Shown here: positions 9,014 to 17,871 of the stretch, in pieces | Layout: the number at the start of each line of letters is the position of its first letter | How positions within the stretch are numbered: position 1 is the first letter of the stretch | Assembly: GCF_004005965.1 (NCBI RefSeq) | Contig: NZ_SACY01000002.1 | Span: 1 to 64,000 of the forward strand | Reading direction: 5' to 3' | From: Sandaracinomonas limnophila | GTDB taxonomy: Bacteria; Bacteroidota; Bacteroidia; Cytophagales; Spirosomataceae | Length of the DNA stretch: 64,000 nt | Position numbers and translations under genes: made by a program | Notes under the pieces: generated by a model | The model's database searches: none | What the model was told of the DNA's origin: nothing | Seen by the model: the letters and a program-made list of their open reading frames with translations, nothing else

Positions 9014-9562
9014 ATGCCCCGCTGCCAATGGGTTTCCAATGACCCACTTTATCAAAACTATCACGATACCGAATGGGGTGTTGCATTGCATGACGAAAGG
9101 GCTCTATTTGAATTACTTATTTTAGAAGGCTTTCAGGCGGGATTAAGTTGGATAACAATTCTAAAAAAAAGAGAAGATTTCAGAAGTACCTTTGAAAACT
9201 TTGATTACAAAAAAATTGCAAATTGGAGCGATCAGCAGCTGGAAATTGCACTTCAAAACCCAAAAATTGTTAAAAATCGTTTAAAAGTATATTCAGTAAG
9301 GGCAAATGCGATTGCTTTTTTAAAAATTCAGGAAAAATTTGGTAGCTTTGATAATTACATTTGGGAATTTGTAAATTTCCAAACCATAAAAAATCATTTC
9401 CAATCTAGTAAAGAATTACCTTCCAAGACAGAACTATCTGTCCAAATAAGTAAATCTTTGAAAAAAAATGGATTTAATTTTGTGGGACCTACCATCGTGT
9501 ATTCGTTTATGCAGGCCGCTGGACTCGTAAACGACCACACAAAAAACTGTGATTTATACTAA
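9014..9562 (+). CDS. tag: DNA-3-methyladenine glycosylase I
   Basis: Base-excision repair enzyme that removes 3-methyladenine from alkylated DNA. The 182-residue product matches the Tag family in length and sequence: MPRCQWVSNDPLYQNYHDTEWG at the start (written here as the motif CQWVSNDPLYQNYHDTEWG), then ILEGFQAGLSWITILKKRE, and FVGPTIVYSFMQAAGLVNDH with the terminal CDLY. Cys4 plus the DHTKNC His and Cys are the expected zinc ligands; the Glu of the FELLILEGFQAG segment is the usual active-site residue. Its stop is directly followed by the mannosyltransferase start. Confidence 0.96.
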   Translation: MPRCQWVSNDPLYQNYHDTEWGVALHDERALFELLILEGFQAGLSWITILKKREDFRSTFENFDYKKIANWSDQQLEIALQNPKIVKNRLKVYSVRANAIAFLKIQEKFGSFDNYIWEFVNFQTIKNHFQSSKELPSKTELSVQISKSLKKNGFNFVGPTIVYSFMQAAGLVNDHTKNCDLY

Positions 9563-10294
9563 ATGAACAACCGGATTGTTATCATTCCTACCTACAATGA
9601 AATCGAAAATATCGAGGCAATCATCCATGCCGTTTTGCATCTTGAACCGGCTTTTGATATTTTAATTGTAGATGATGGCTCTCCAGACGGCACAGCAAAC
9701 GTTGTAAAATCTTTACAAACTGACACTCCCAACAGAATTCATTTACTGGAAAGAAAAGGCAAATTGGGCCTAGGAACTGCTTATATTGCAGGTTTCAAAA
9801 TAGCCCTAGAAAAAGGCTATGAGTTTATTTTTGAAATGGATGCCGACTTTTCTCATAATCCAAATGACTTGGTAAAACTATATGCTACTTGCTCCAATGG
9901 AGGTGCAGACATGTCGGTAGGCTCTAGGTACATCAAAGGATTAAATGTGGTTAATTGGCCCATTGGACGCGTCTTGATGTCATACTTCGCCGGATTTTAT
10001 GTTCGATTTATTACTGGCATGAAAATTCAAGATGCAACTGCTGGATTCGTTTGTTATCGCAGAAAAGTTCTCGAAACCATTCCTTTAGATCAAATCAAAT
10101 TCATTGGTTATGCCTTTCAGGTAGAAATGAAATTTACTACATGGAAATACGGATTTAAAATCATTGAAATTCCCATTATTTTCACAGACCGAACCAAAGG
10201 GGAAAGCAAGATGTCTGCCAATATTTTCAAAGAGGCCATTTTTGGTGTAATTCAAATGAAAATTAGTAGTTTATTTAAAAGCTATCAAGCCTAA
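9563..10294 (+). CDS. Polyprenol-phosphate mannosyltransferase (DPM1-like, GT2)
   Basis: Family GT2 enzyme expected to transfer mannose (or another hexose) from a nucleotide sugar to polyprenyl phosphate at the cytoplasmic face. IPTYNEIENIEAII opens the GT-A fold; LIVDDGSPDGTA, EMDADFSHNPNDL (DxD-type metal site) and GSRYIKG follow. The 243-residue length has no C-terminal membrane domain, as in the short DPM1 type. ATAGFVCYRR is a further family signature. It starts at the base after the tag stop and lies 2 bp before hemJ, so the three genes form one operon. Sugar specificity is inferred. Confidence 0.92.
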   Translation: MNNRIVIIPTYNEIENIEAIIHAVLHLEPAFDILIVDDGSPDGTANVVKSLQTDTPNRIHLLERKGKLGLGTAYIAGFKIALEKGYEFIFEMDADFSHNPNDLVKLYATCSNGGADMSVGSRYIKGLNVVNWPIGRVLMSYFAGFYVRFITGMKIQDATAGFVCYRRKVLETIPLDQIKFIGYAFQVEMKFTTWKYGFKIIEIPIIFTDRTKGESKMSANIFKEAIFGVIQMKISSLFKSYQA

Positions 10295-10296
10295 TT

Positions 10297-10845
10297 ATGT
10301 CTTACGAAGTCCTTAAATCGCTTCATATTATTTTTGTCATCAGCTGGTTTGCAGGTTTGTTTTATTTACCCCGTCTTTTAGTTTACCATGTTGAGTCACA
10401 GGACAAACCAGAATTGGAACGAAATATTCTTTCTACCCAATTTGAAAAAATGGCAAAATTATTATTTAATGCAATTATGGTTCCTGCCATGGTCCTCACA
10501 TGGATTACAGGACTAAGTTTGATCTACACAGTTTATTGGGAAGCATTTGCTAGCTTAACTTGGCTACATTTAAAACTAGGATTTGTGATTTGTATCACAA
10601 TTTACCACTTTTACTGCAGATACGTAATCCAACAATTTAGAGCTAAAAACTTTATTCACTCGGGTTCATTCCTCAGATTATTCAATGAAATAGCAACAAT
10701 ACTTCTTGTGGCGGTAGTCTTTCTTGTTGTTGGAAAAAACACCATAGATTGGGTGTATGGACTGGTCGGATTTATACTTTTTGCAGTAGTTATTATGGTA
10801 GCAGTAAAGGCAGTAAAGAGGAAAGAGGTAAGAGGTAAGAGGTAA
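10297..10845 (+). CDS. hemJ: Protoporphyrinogen oxidase HemJ-like membrane protein
   Basis: Membrane enzyme of late haem synthesis that oxidises protoporphyrinogen IX. The 182-residue product has the family opening LKSLHIIFVISWFAGLFYLPRL with the conserved His near residue 10, and four to five predicted membrane helices (about 5-25, 60-80, 88-105, 125-145, 150-168). The final residues EVRGKR and the stop are encoded by a gaggtaa-type repeat array, so the tail is probably not functional. It is third in the tag operon and convergent with smpB. Confidence 0.88.
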   Translation: MSYEVLKSLHIIFVISWFAGLFYLPRLLVYHVESQDKPELERNILSTQFEKMAKLLFNAIMVPAMVLTWITGLSLIYTVYWEAFASLTWLHLKLGFVICITIYHFYCRYVIQQFRAKNFIHSGSFLRLFNEIATILLVAVVFLVVGKNTIDWVYGLVGFILFAVVIMVAVKAVKRKEVRGKR

Positions 10846-10896
10846 AAGTTAAAAGTTAAAAACTCTTACCTCTTACCTCTTACCTCTTACCTTCTA
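10823..10896. repeat. Inverted ggtaaga / tcttacc array between hemJ and smpB
   Basis: The left arm (gaggtaagaggtaagaggtaaaagttaaaag) and right arm (ctcttacctcttacctcttacc) are reverse complements separated by a few A residues. hemJ ends inside the left arm and smpB ends at the edge of the right arm. The hairpin could serve as a shared terminator for both genes. Confidence 0.9.
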
Positions 10897-11349
10897 CTCC
10901 CTCTCCATCCCACGTTTAATATCTTTTTCTTTAATATCCTCTCGCTTATCATATAACTTTTTACCCTTAGCAAGCGCTATATTGATTTTAGCAAATCCTT
11001 TGTCAGTAATAAATAATTTGGTTGGAATAATAGTTAATCCAACATTTTTAAGTTCGTTTTGTAATTTTTTCAACTCCCTTTTACTTAACAATAATTTGCG
11101 ATCGCGTAAGGGCTCATGATTGTAATGAGTACCTTCTTCATACTGAGAAATATGAAGGTTTCTAATGTACAGTTCATTTTGAAAAAACAAACAATACGCA
11201 TCGGTAAGATTCACTTTACCTTGGCGAATGGATTTTATTTCAGTCCCTGTCAACACCAAGCCAGCCGTAAAAGTTTCCAAAAAATGATATTCAAAGGAAG
11301 CCTTTCGGTTGTGTATTTCAAGTGTTTTTTGAATTTTATCTTTTGCCAT
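10894..11349 (-). CDS. smpB: SsrA-binding protein SmpB
   Basis: tmRNA partner for rescue of stalled ribosomes. The 151-residue product starts at MAKDKIQKTLEIHNRKA; the open frame runs six codons further upstream over the previous gene's terminator, which I exclude. Signatures include FLETFTAGLVLTGTEIKSIR, HEPLRDRKLLLSKRE and the basic tail ALAKGKKLYDKREDIKEKD, which contacts the decoding centre. It is convergent with hemJ. Confidence 0.97.
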   Translation of the reverse strand: MAKDKIQKTLEIHNRKASFEYHFLETFTAGLVLTGTEIKSIRQGKVNLTDAYCLFFQNELYIRNLHISQYEEGTHYNHEPLRDRKLLLSKRELKKLQNELKNVGLTIIPTKLFITDKGFAKINIALAKGKKLYDKREDIKEKDIKRGMERE

Positions 11350-11354
11350 TAGCC

Positions 11355-11384
11355 AAAAAAAAGCCACACAGGAAACTGCGTGGC
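11355..11384 (-). terminator. Intrinsic terminator after the OmpH-like gene
   Basis: On the minus strand gccacgcagtttcctgtgtggc folds into a stem (with one G-T pair) followed by eight T residues (complement of 11355-11362). It lies between the OmpH-like gene and smpB, so smpB probably has its own promoter or depends on read-through. Confidence 0.8.
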
Positions 11385-11403
11385 TCCATTGTAATTTATT
11401 TTT

Positions 11404-11988
11404 TTATTTTCCCGACTTCTTAGCCGCGTATTCTTTGTTCAATCCATCAAGAATTTTTTCAGTAACATCAACCGATTCGTCAGCGAATAAAATTCCACCA
11501 CCGATTCTAGAATATCCTAACACAAATTCAAATTTATTGTCCTTGTTAATTTTCTTGATATACTCACGAATGTTGTTGTATAACTCTTCGTTTTTCTTTG
11601 CTTGCTCTTGTCCTAATTCAGCTTGTTTTTGTTGAGAATATTGTTGCAATTCTGCACCTTTTTTCTTCAAAGTCAAATCAGCAGCCTGCAATTCTGCTTG
11701 AGTCATAGCTGATGCTCTTTGTTGAATAGCAGCAACCTCTCCTTGTAAAGATCTTTCTTTTTGACCCAAATCAACTTGTAAACGATAACCTTTATTTTCA
11801 AACTCTTTTTGAGCATCTTTGTAAAAATCGTATTTAGTTAAAAGGGAATCTGTATTAACAAAAACGATATGTTTTCCATTTGCAGCAACAATTCCAGCTC
11901 CAGAACTAGATCCACCATTTTGTTTGTAAATTAAAAATCCAACCACAAGGGTTAATACTGCGCACCAAATTAAGGGTAAGTTTTTCAC
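11404..11988 (-). CDS. OmpH/Skp-family periplasmic chaperone
   Basis: The 194-residue protein has an N-terminal signal/anchor (PLIWCAVLTLVVGFLIYK), then a domain that opens KHIVFVNTDSLLTKYDFY, a strand typical of OmpH/Skp, followed by a long Gln/Lys/Glu-rich coiled coil (about residues 60-145) and a closing strand region FEFVLGYSRIGGGILFAD. Skp-family proteins hold unfolded outer-membrane proteins in the periplasm. It is followed by a clear terminator before smpB. Confidence 0.88.
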   Translation of the reverse strand: MKNLPLIWCAVLTLVVGFLIYKQNGGSSSGAGIVAANGKHIVFVNTDSLLTKYDFYKDAQKEFENKGYRLQVDLGQKERSLQGEVAAIQQRASAMTQAELQAADLTLKKKGAELQQYSQQKQAELGQEQAKKNEELYNNIREYIKKINKDNKFEFVLGYSRIGGGILFADESVDVTEKILDGLNKEYAAKKSGK

Positions 11989-12052
11989 GTTTAGTATATT
12001 ATTATTAATGTTCGCAAAAATAGTATAAATGATTGAGTTGTCCTAAATTTTT

Positions 12053-12400
12053 TTATTTGGCTCTTAATTTTGCCCCTGCTAGCGTCCAAACTCCGCCTAT
12101 TAGCCCGCCAACAATTGATGTGCATACATAAAGAAGTATTACATTTCCGCCCAAAGGCAAGATTGATGCCATTTTTTCTGGAAGAGTACTAGGATGCGTT
12201 TGAGACATCCATATAGCCGAGATCAACCATACGAGAGCCCCTGACAAAAATCCAAGCCAAAAGGGTTTAAAATCTAATTTAATCAAATAGGACAAAACCC
12301 CAAAAGCAATGCCATAGGCATACCAATTAAAATATAGGCTGGTTAAGATCCCAACGCTAAAAAAAATTATTAATAACAATAAGATTCCACTTTTTTTCAT
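12053..12400 (-). CDS. Small integral membrane protein, unknown function
   Basis: The 115-residue product has three to four hydrophobic helices (about 4-22, 24-40, 46-65, 82-108) and no motif I recognise. I place the start at MKKSGILLLL; the frame stays open 25 codons further upstream, but that part is encoded by a GC-rich palindromic repeat (12412-12472) and reads TALGALRHPLLRKEGEGG, which is repeat translation. It lies just downstream of the penicillin-acylase-like gene on the same strand. Confidence 0.65.
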   Translation of the reverse strand: MKKSGILLLLIIFFSVGILTSLYFNWYAYGIAFGVLSYLIKLDFKPFWLGFLSGALVWLISAIWMSQTHPSTLPEKMASILPLGGNVILLYVCTSIVGGLIGGVWTLAGAKLRAK

Positions 12401-12411
12401 AACAATTATTT

Positions 12412-12472
12412 TTTCACCTCCCCCTTCCCCCTCCTTGCGAAGGAGGGGGTGGCGCAACGCGCCGAGGGCGGT
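12412..12472. repeat. GC-rich REP-like palindrome pair
   Basis: ccccctcctt-gcg-aaggaggggg is a 10-bp perfect stem, immediately followed by tggcgcaacgcgcc, a second short palindrome, and gagggcggtca. The element is much richer in GC than its surroundings and has the look of a bacterial REP or mobile palindromic element. It lies between two minus-strand genes. Confidence 0.85.
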
Positions 12473-12475
12473 CAA

Positions 12476-14908
12476 TTATTTCAACAAAAACAACTTTTTT
12501 TTAATTCTATTTGAATTTTGATTCACATCTTTCAAAAAAAGTAATTCTTTCAACTCTCCTTTCGCCCAAGTATCAATTAAATCGTCGTAATGGGAACTCC
12601 CTGGATTGCCCGATTGTCCACCTGGATAAACACCATATGCTTTTGGATTTCCTTTTTTTGACAATTCTACTACCAATCGCCAAGAAGGCCCTGATTTAGT
12701 AGAAGACGCATTTACTATACCGCTACCTCCTCCTATCGGAATTTTCAATCTACTCAATGCATCCATGCCTGGAATTAAATGGCGAACCCCAGTTTCTTTG
12801 GCTTTGTACCATTCCCAATTTTCACCCAAAGCACCATTTTTGTCTTGTAAATCTTTCATTCCTTGATTAAAGGCTGCAGTAACATCCTCATTAATCGTTT
12901 CAATTTGCTTAGTTTTTATATTATCAAACCATTTAGCACCAGGAGTTTGCAAAAACATGAGCAAGGTTCTATCAATGGAAGGTTGATTCATCGGAATATG
13001 CTCATCTGCTGCAAATTCATCATTCCAAATCGTATCCATTAAAACATCTATCCATTTGTCGAAAATTGTAGGTGCTATTTGATGAGGATCATTTACTAAA
13101 TTCCACTTTTTTAACAATTCCAATGCTTTTTTATTTTGCACTTTTTCAACATCCAAATGGGTCAATAAAATTGGAATCCATCTTCTAGCACGCATGTTGA
13201 AATTATCGTTTTGGAGATTACGTAAGGAATCAATTGTTATTTTTTGCATCACCTCTAAACGTTCATTAATTCTTCTTCCCCTTTCTGATGGTGAAAATTG
13301 CCAGCCTAAATAATAAGGGTAACTCGGATCCGTTGAAAATTGATTTGCTGAACTAACAAATTGTCGAGATGGATTTTTCACATGTGGATTTTGATTTTGT
13401 GGAATATAACCCACCCAATCAGCTTTTGCATCTGTACCATCTAATAAATATTTTCCCTGCAAATGTGACTTAAGGGGAAATTTACCGTTTACCCAAAGTG
13501 CAATATCGCCTTCATTACTTGCAAAAACGAAGTTTTGAGCAGGAGCCGACATATCTTTTAAAGCATCCACATACTCGTCATAATTTTTAGCTCTATTTAA
13601 ATTATAGAACATACTAACTTCTTTCGATTTCTCAAGGGCAGTCCATCGCAAAGCATGTCCAACTGGAATATTAGACTTAAATGGTTTATCATTTGTCAAA
13701 TATACAACGGGCCCATGGTGAGTAAAATAAATAGAATCAACTACCTCTTTACCTCCCTTAATCTTATATTTCTCAATTCTCAAAGTTGTTTTCTTCCATT
13801 TTCCATCATGAAAATATTCCTTTTTAGAAGCATCTTTGAATTTAACCTGGTACCAATCTAATACATCGGAACCCACATTAGTCACACCCCAGGCAATATT
13901 TGAGTTAAATCCAGCAATTACATGTGGGGCGCCAGGCATGGTTGCTCCATAAACATTTACTCCGGGTGCATGTAATTGAATCTGATACCAAATTGAAGGT
14001 AAACTCAAAGTTAAATGTGGGTCATTGGCTAAAATGGGCATTCCTGAAAAGGTTTTAGAACCCGCAACCGCCCAGTTATTTGAACCCAAATTTGGATCCT
14101 TTTCTGCTTGATTTATGGCACTGCCCAACCCTACAAAATCTTTAGGCCCTTCCGGAGTTTGCAAAGGCTTAAAATCCCAAGCAGTTCCTTTTGGAATAAT
14201 TGGACTTTCTTCAAAAGGATAATTAGGAAACAAATCTTCTGCGACATCCTTTCCATAAACTCGAAGGATATTGGTCATTTTAAGATCATCTGTCCCACTG
14301 GCCAGAACGAATGACATATTTTTCAAAAACAAAGCAGATTTCAAAGGAGTCCATTTTTCAGGAGCATAATTCAATAATTTGTACTCTAAAGGATAATCTT
14401 TGGGACTTAAACTTTCGATATATTTATTAACTCCTTCGGAATATGCCTCAACTGCGACTTGTGCTTTGGGGTCACTTTTCATACCTTCAAGCGATTGCTC
14501 TGCCCCATAAACCGCACCCATTCTTCTTTGGTATTTATCTGATTCTAAACCTTTTTCTCCTACCAATTCTGCAATTCTGCCACCCGCGAAATGCGTTTGA
14601 AATTCCATCTGCCATAAACGATCTCGCGCCGTTAAATAGCCTTGTGCGAGGTATAAATCGTGCTCATTTTGAGCAAAAATATGTGGAATACCCATTTCGT
14701 CCACTAAAACCTGAACCTCTGCTTGAAGGCCGGGAATTTTTAGTTCTTCTTCTAAACCAGCTGTCTGCTTTCGTTCAGCATTTTGCCAAAAACCTTGAAA
14801 AGGGCTTAGCAATTTACCCATTGGGGGCACAGAGCCCAATGAACTATTTAACAGATAGGTTATTACAAAGGCAAAAAATAGCGGGAAAATTTTAGAAATT
14901 ATTTTCAT
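12476..14908 (-). CDS. Penicillin acylase family (Ntn) hydrolase
   Basis: Exported N-terminal-nucleophile amidase of the penicillin acylase family. The 810-residue precursor has a signal/anchor (KIFPLFFAFVITYLLNS), an alpha chain with VDEMGIPHIFAQNEHDLYLAQGY and RLWQMEFQTHFAGGRIAEL, a linker, and the beta-chain start at GSNNWAVAGS near residue 274, where autocatalytic cleavage would expose the Ser. NDPHLTLSLPSIWYQIQL, GVTNVGSDVLDWYQ and the closing GGQSGNPGSSHYDDLIDTW are family hallmarks. Substrate is unknown: acylated beta-lactams, N-acyl homoserine lactones and peptides are all known in the family. Confidence 0.93.
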   Translation of the reverse strand: MKIISKIFPLFFAFVITYLLNSSLGSVPPMGKLLSPFQGFWQNAERKQTAGLEEELKIPGLQAEVQVLVDEMGIPHIFAQNEHDLYLAQGYLTARDRLWQMEFQTHFAGGRIAELVGEKGLESDKYQRRMGAVYGAEQSLEGMKSDPKAQVAVEAYSEGVNKYIESLSPKDYPLEYKLLNYAPEKWTPLKSALFLKNMSFVLASGTDDLKMTNILRVYGKDVAEDLFPNYPFEESPIIPKGTAWDFKPLQTPEGPKDFVGLGSAINQAEKDPNLGSNNWAVAGSKTFSGMPILANDPHLTLSLPSIWYQIQLHAPGVNVYGATMPGAPHVIAGFNSNIAWGVTNVGSDVLDWYQVKFKDASKKEYFHDGKWKKTTLRIEKYKIKGGKEVVDSIYFTHHGPVVYLTNDKPFKSNIPVGHALRWTALEKSKEVSMFYNLNRAKNYDEYVDALKDMSAPAQNFVFASNEGDIALWVNGKFPLKSHLQGKYLLDGTDAKADWVGYIPQNQNPHVKNPSRQFVSSANQFSTDPSYPYYLGWQFSPSERGRRINERLEVMQKITIDSLRNLQNDNFNMRARRWIPILLTHLDVEKVQNKKALELLKKWNLVNDPHQIAPTIFDKWIDVLMDTIWNDEFAADEHIPMNQPSIDRTLLMFLQTPGAKWFDNIKTKQIETINEDVTAAFNQGMKDLQDKNGALGENWEWYKAKETGVRHLIPGMDALSRLKIPIGGGSGIVNASSTKSGPSWRLVVELSKKGNPKAYGVYPGGQSGNPGSSHYDDLIDTWAKGELKELLFLKDVNQNSNRIKKKLFLLK

Positions 14909-15005
14909 AGAATGATGATGAAATGCAGTAAATTCTCAAGATTTTTTATAACTTTTAGTTGACAATTTATATAATTTCAAAATCAAAACCAATTTTATCT
15001 TCCTT

Positions 15006-15956
15006 ATGAAAAGAAGAAACTTCATCCAACAAGCTGGCTTCTTAGGACTTAGCAGTTTTTCCGTTCCCAATAATACAATCCATTCAGGCAACCCAGAACC
15101 TGTTATCATTGCCACTTGGAAAAATGAAGGTGCAACAAAAGCAGGTTTTGATAAAATTATACAAACTGGGAAAGCACTCGACGGCGTTGAGGCTGGCGCG
15201 TGGATTCCCGAAGCAAATCCTGAAGAAACAACCGTGGGTTATGGAGGTTTTCCAGACCGTGATGGACATGTAACCTTAGATGCATGTATCATGGACCACA
15301 AGGGAAATGCAGGATCCGTTACATTTTTGGAAGGTATTATGCACCCAATTTCGGTGGCTCGTGCCGTTATGGAAAAAACGCCACACGTAATGCTTTCTGG
15401 AGAAGGAGCATTACAATTTGCCCTTTCGCAAGGATTTAAAAAAATGGATTTACTGACTCCAAAGGCAAAAAAAGCCTGGGAAGAATGGAAAATTAAATCA
15501 AAATACGAACCCAAAGTAAATATTGAGCGACATGATACCATTGGCCTATTAGCCCTGGGTAAAGAAGGTGAAATCGCTGGTGCTTGTTCTACTAGTGGAA
15601 TGGCTTTTAAAATGCATGGCCGTGTGGGCGACTCCCCTATCATAGGAGGTGCTGTTTTTTGTGATGATGAGGTCGGAGGAGCATGTGCCACAGGATTAGG
15701 AGAATTTGTAATGAAAACGCTTGGCTCTTTCCTAATTGTAGAATTCATGCGAAATGGCATGAGCCCTCAACAAGCTTGTGAAGCTGCCATTATGCGTATT
15801 GTTAAACGTTATAATTACAAGGAATTTCAGGTTGGATACCTTGCAATCAATAAAAAAGGTGATGTAGGAGCTTATTCTATTCAAAAAGGTTTTAACTTCA
15901 CTATTACAAAAAATGGGCAAACTAAAGTAATTGAAAGTGCCTCCTACATGAGTTAA
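15006..15956 (+). CDS. N4-(beta-N-acetylglucosaminyl)-L-asparaginase
   Basis: Glycosylasparaginase-type Ntn hydrolase that cleaves GlcNAc-Asn left after glycoprotein breakdown; isoaspartyl/asparaginase activity is the alternative. The 316-residue precursor starts KRRNFIQQAGFLGLSSFSV, a twin-arginine-like signal, so it is probably exported. VDACIMDHKGNAGSVTFLEG-type sequence precedes the autocleavage site HDTIGLLAL near residue 177, whose Thr is the nucleophile. HGRVGDSPIIGGAVFCDD matches the substrate loop of flavobacterial glycosylasparaginase. It is 10 bp before the glycogen synthase gene. Confidence 0.92.
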   Translation: MKRRNFIQQAGFLGLSSFSVPNNTIHSGNPEPVIIATWKNEGATKAGFDKIIQTGKALDGVEAGAWIPEANPEETTVGYGGFPDRDGHVTLDACIMDHKGNAGSVTFLEGIMHPISVARAVMEKTPHVMLSGEGALQFALSQGFKKMDLLTPKAKKAWEEWKIKSKYEPKVNIERHDTIGLLALGKEGEIAGACSTSGMAFKMHGRVGDSPIIGGAVFCDDEVGGACATGLGEFVMKTLGSFLIVEFMRNGMSPQQACEAAIMRIVKRYNYKEFQVGYLAINKKGDVGAYSIQKGFNFTITKNGQTKVIESASYMS

Positions 15957-15966
15957 TATTGGATTT

Positions 15967-17787
15967 ATGGAAAAAGCCGTAAAAAAAAGCAGAACAAAAA
16001 AGAAGTTTCTTATTGAAGCCGCCTGGGAAACGTGTAACCAAGTAGGTGGAATTTACACGGTTATAAGAACAAAAGTTCCTGCCATGGTGGAAAAATGGGG
16101 GGATGATTATGCTTTAATTGGACCTTATTTCCCACAAACCGCTGCCGCTGAATTTGAACCCTTGAAGGTAACTGATGAAACTCCTTTAGAACGTGCGGTA
16201 AGCTTTGTTCGTAAACAAGGCTTTGATGTTCATTATGGCTATTGGCTTATTACCGGCAAACCTAAAATTATTTTATTTGATATAAACAGCATTATTGATA
16301 AGGTTAATGATATCAAAGGGCGACTATGGCTTGATCACAAAATTTCTACTTTAGGTGCTGAAGAATTAGTCAATCAAACCATTGCGCTTGGTGAATTAAT
16401 ACGTTATTTTTTAAGTCAATTAACCATTGAATTCAACGGAAAAACAGATTTAGTGGTACATTTCCATGAATGGATGGCCTCCACTTGTTTGCCTGATTTA
16501 AAGAAACAAAAGGTTAAAATCTCAACTGTTTTTACCACGCACGCAACCATGTTGGGTAGGTATTTGGCTGGAAATGTCCCCAATTTTTATGATTTAATTG
16601 ATACTTTCAATTGGCATAAAGAAGCTATTCATTATGGAATAGAGGCTCAAGCAACTTTTGAACGAATGGCTGCCCAAAAAGCAGATGTTTTAACCACGGT
16701 AAGTGATATTACTGCCAAAGAATGCCAATATTTTTTAGGCAGAATCCCTGAATTAATCCTTCCAAACGGATTAAACATTCAAAGATTTGCAGCCCTACAT
16801 GAGCACCAAAACTTGCATTCAAAGTACAAGAAAAGTATTTCTGAATTTGTGATGGGTCATTTTTTCCAGAATCAGCCGTTCGAATTAGACCAAACCTTGT
16901 ACTTTTTTACCTCTGGCAGATTTGAATACAGCAACAAAGGATATGACTTGTGCATTGATGCATTGGCGCGACTAAACCATAAAATGAAGGAGTCTGGTTC
17001 GAAAAAAACCGTGGTCATGTTTTTCATTACTCGACAACCTTATCATTCTATCGACCCCGAAGTTTTGCATTCTCGTGCCGTATTAGATGAAATTAGGGAA
17101 AATTGTGAGGCGATTGAAAAGGAAGTGGGTGATAAATTATTTCTGGCATCGGCCTCCTCAAACGACTTAAGTTTACCCGATTTAAACCAGTTTGTAGATG
17201 AATATTGGAGAATGCGTTTGCGGAGAACCGTTCAAACGTGGAAAACCAACAAGCTGCCTAAAATAGTAACGCATTTATTGAAAAACGAAGACGATATCAT
17301 CCGCAATTTACACAGAACTCAATTGCTCAATAAACCAGATGACAAGGTGAAAATTGTTTATCACCCAGATTTTGTGGTCTCAACCAATCCCTTATTTGGT
17401 TTAGATTATGGACAATTTGTACGAGGTTGTCATTTAGGCGTTTTCCCTAGCTACTACGAGCCATGGGGCTATACTCCATTGGAATGTATGGCACGCGGTG
17501 TCCCTACCGTAACCTCAGATTTATCAGGTTTTGGAGATTACATGATGCAAATTATGCGCGACTATGAGCAATGGGGTGTAAGTGTTGTCAATAGAAAAAG
17601 CCAATCGTACGACGAGGCCGCCGAACAATTGGCTAATCAATTATTCAAATTTGTACAACAAGGTCAAAGAGAACGAATTCTTCAAAGAAACCGTGTTGAA
17701 TCTATTGCAGATACTTTCGATTGGTCTAACCTGCGGAGTTATTATGACACTGCGCATGAACTTGCTGGTATGAAAAGTAAAAAGTGA
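15967..17787 (+). CDS. Glycogen synthase, eukaryotic-type GT3 family
   Basis: Transfers glucose from UDP-glucose to glycogen. The 606-residue product matches GT3 (animal/fungal-type) and not the GT5 GlgA type: FLIEAAWETCNQVGGIYTVI at the start, HFHEWMASTCLPDLKK, TTHATMLGRYLAG, then in the C-terminal lobe FPSYYEPWGYTPLECMARG and VTSDLSGFGDYM. FFTSGRFEYSNKGYD carries the Arg region that in eukaryotes contacts UDP. The regulatory phosphorylation tails of the animal enzyme are absent. It is the second gene after the glycosylasparaginase gene and ends in a repeat array convergent with the M28 peptidase. Confidence 0.95.
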   Translation: MEKAVKKSRTKKKFLIEAAWETCNQVGGIYTVIRTKVPAMVEKWGDDYALIGPYFPQTAAAEFEPLKVTDETPLERAVSFVRKQGFDVHYGYWLITGKPKIILFDINSIIDKVNDIKGRLWLDHKISTLGAEELVNQTIALGELIRYFLSQLTIEFNGKTDLVVHFHEWMASTCLPDLKKQKVKISTVFTTHATMLGRYLAGNVPNFYDLIDTFNWHKEAIHYGIEAQATFERMAAQKADVLTTVSDITAKECQYFLGRIPELILPNGLNIQRFAALHEHQNLHSKYKKSISEFVMGHFFQNQPFELDQTLYFFTSGRFEYSNKGYDLCIDALARLNHKMKESGSKKTVVMFFITRQPYHSIDPEVLHSRAVLDEIRENCEAIEKEVGDKLFLASASSNDLSLPDLNQFVDEYWRMRLRRTVQTWKTNKLPKIVTHLLKNEDDIIRNLHRTQLLNKPDDKVKIVYHPDFVVSTNPLFGLDYGQFVRGCHLGVFPSYYEPWGYTPLECMARGVPTVTSDLSGFGDYMMQIMRDYEQWGVSVVNRKSQSYDEAAEQLANQLFKFVQQGQRERILQRNRVESIADTFDWSNLRSYYDTAHELAGMKSKK

Positions 17788-17868
17788 GCAAGTGACCCAG
17801 TGAGCAAGTATAGTTTTAAAGTAACTTGCTCACTAGCTCACTTGCTCACTTGCTCACTGGCTCACTCA
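17783..17868. repeat. Inverted gtgagcaa / ttgctcac array between convergent genes
   Basis: The left arm (17783-17810, agtgagcaagtgacccagtgagcaagt) pairs with the right arm (17824-17868, acttgctcactagctcacttgctcac). The glycogen synthase stop codon tga is part of the first unit. The array uses almost the same unit as the one at 6549-6670. Confidence 0.9.
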
Positions 17869-17871
17869 AGC

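Noticed and set aside
12401-12475. N-terminal extension of the small membrane protein (TALGALRHPLLRKEGEGG)
   Set aside because: It is encoded by the REP-like palindrome; the signal/helix start MKKSGILLLL is the natural one.
15239-15760. A 173-codon minus-strand frame opposite the glycosylasparaginase gene
   Set aside because: The plus-strand gene carries all catalytic motifs; the reverse frame shows no family features.
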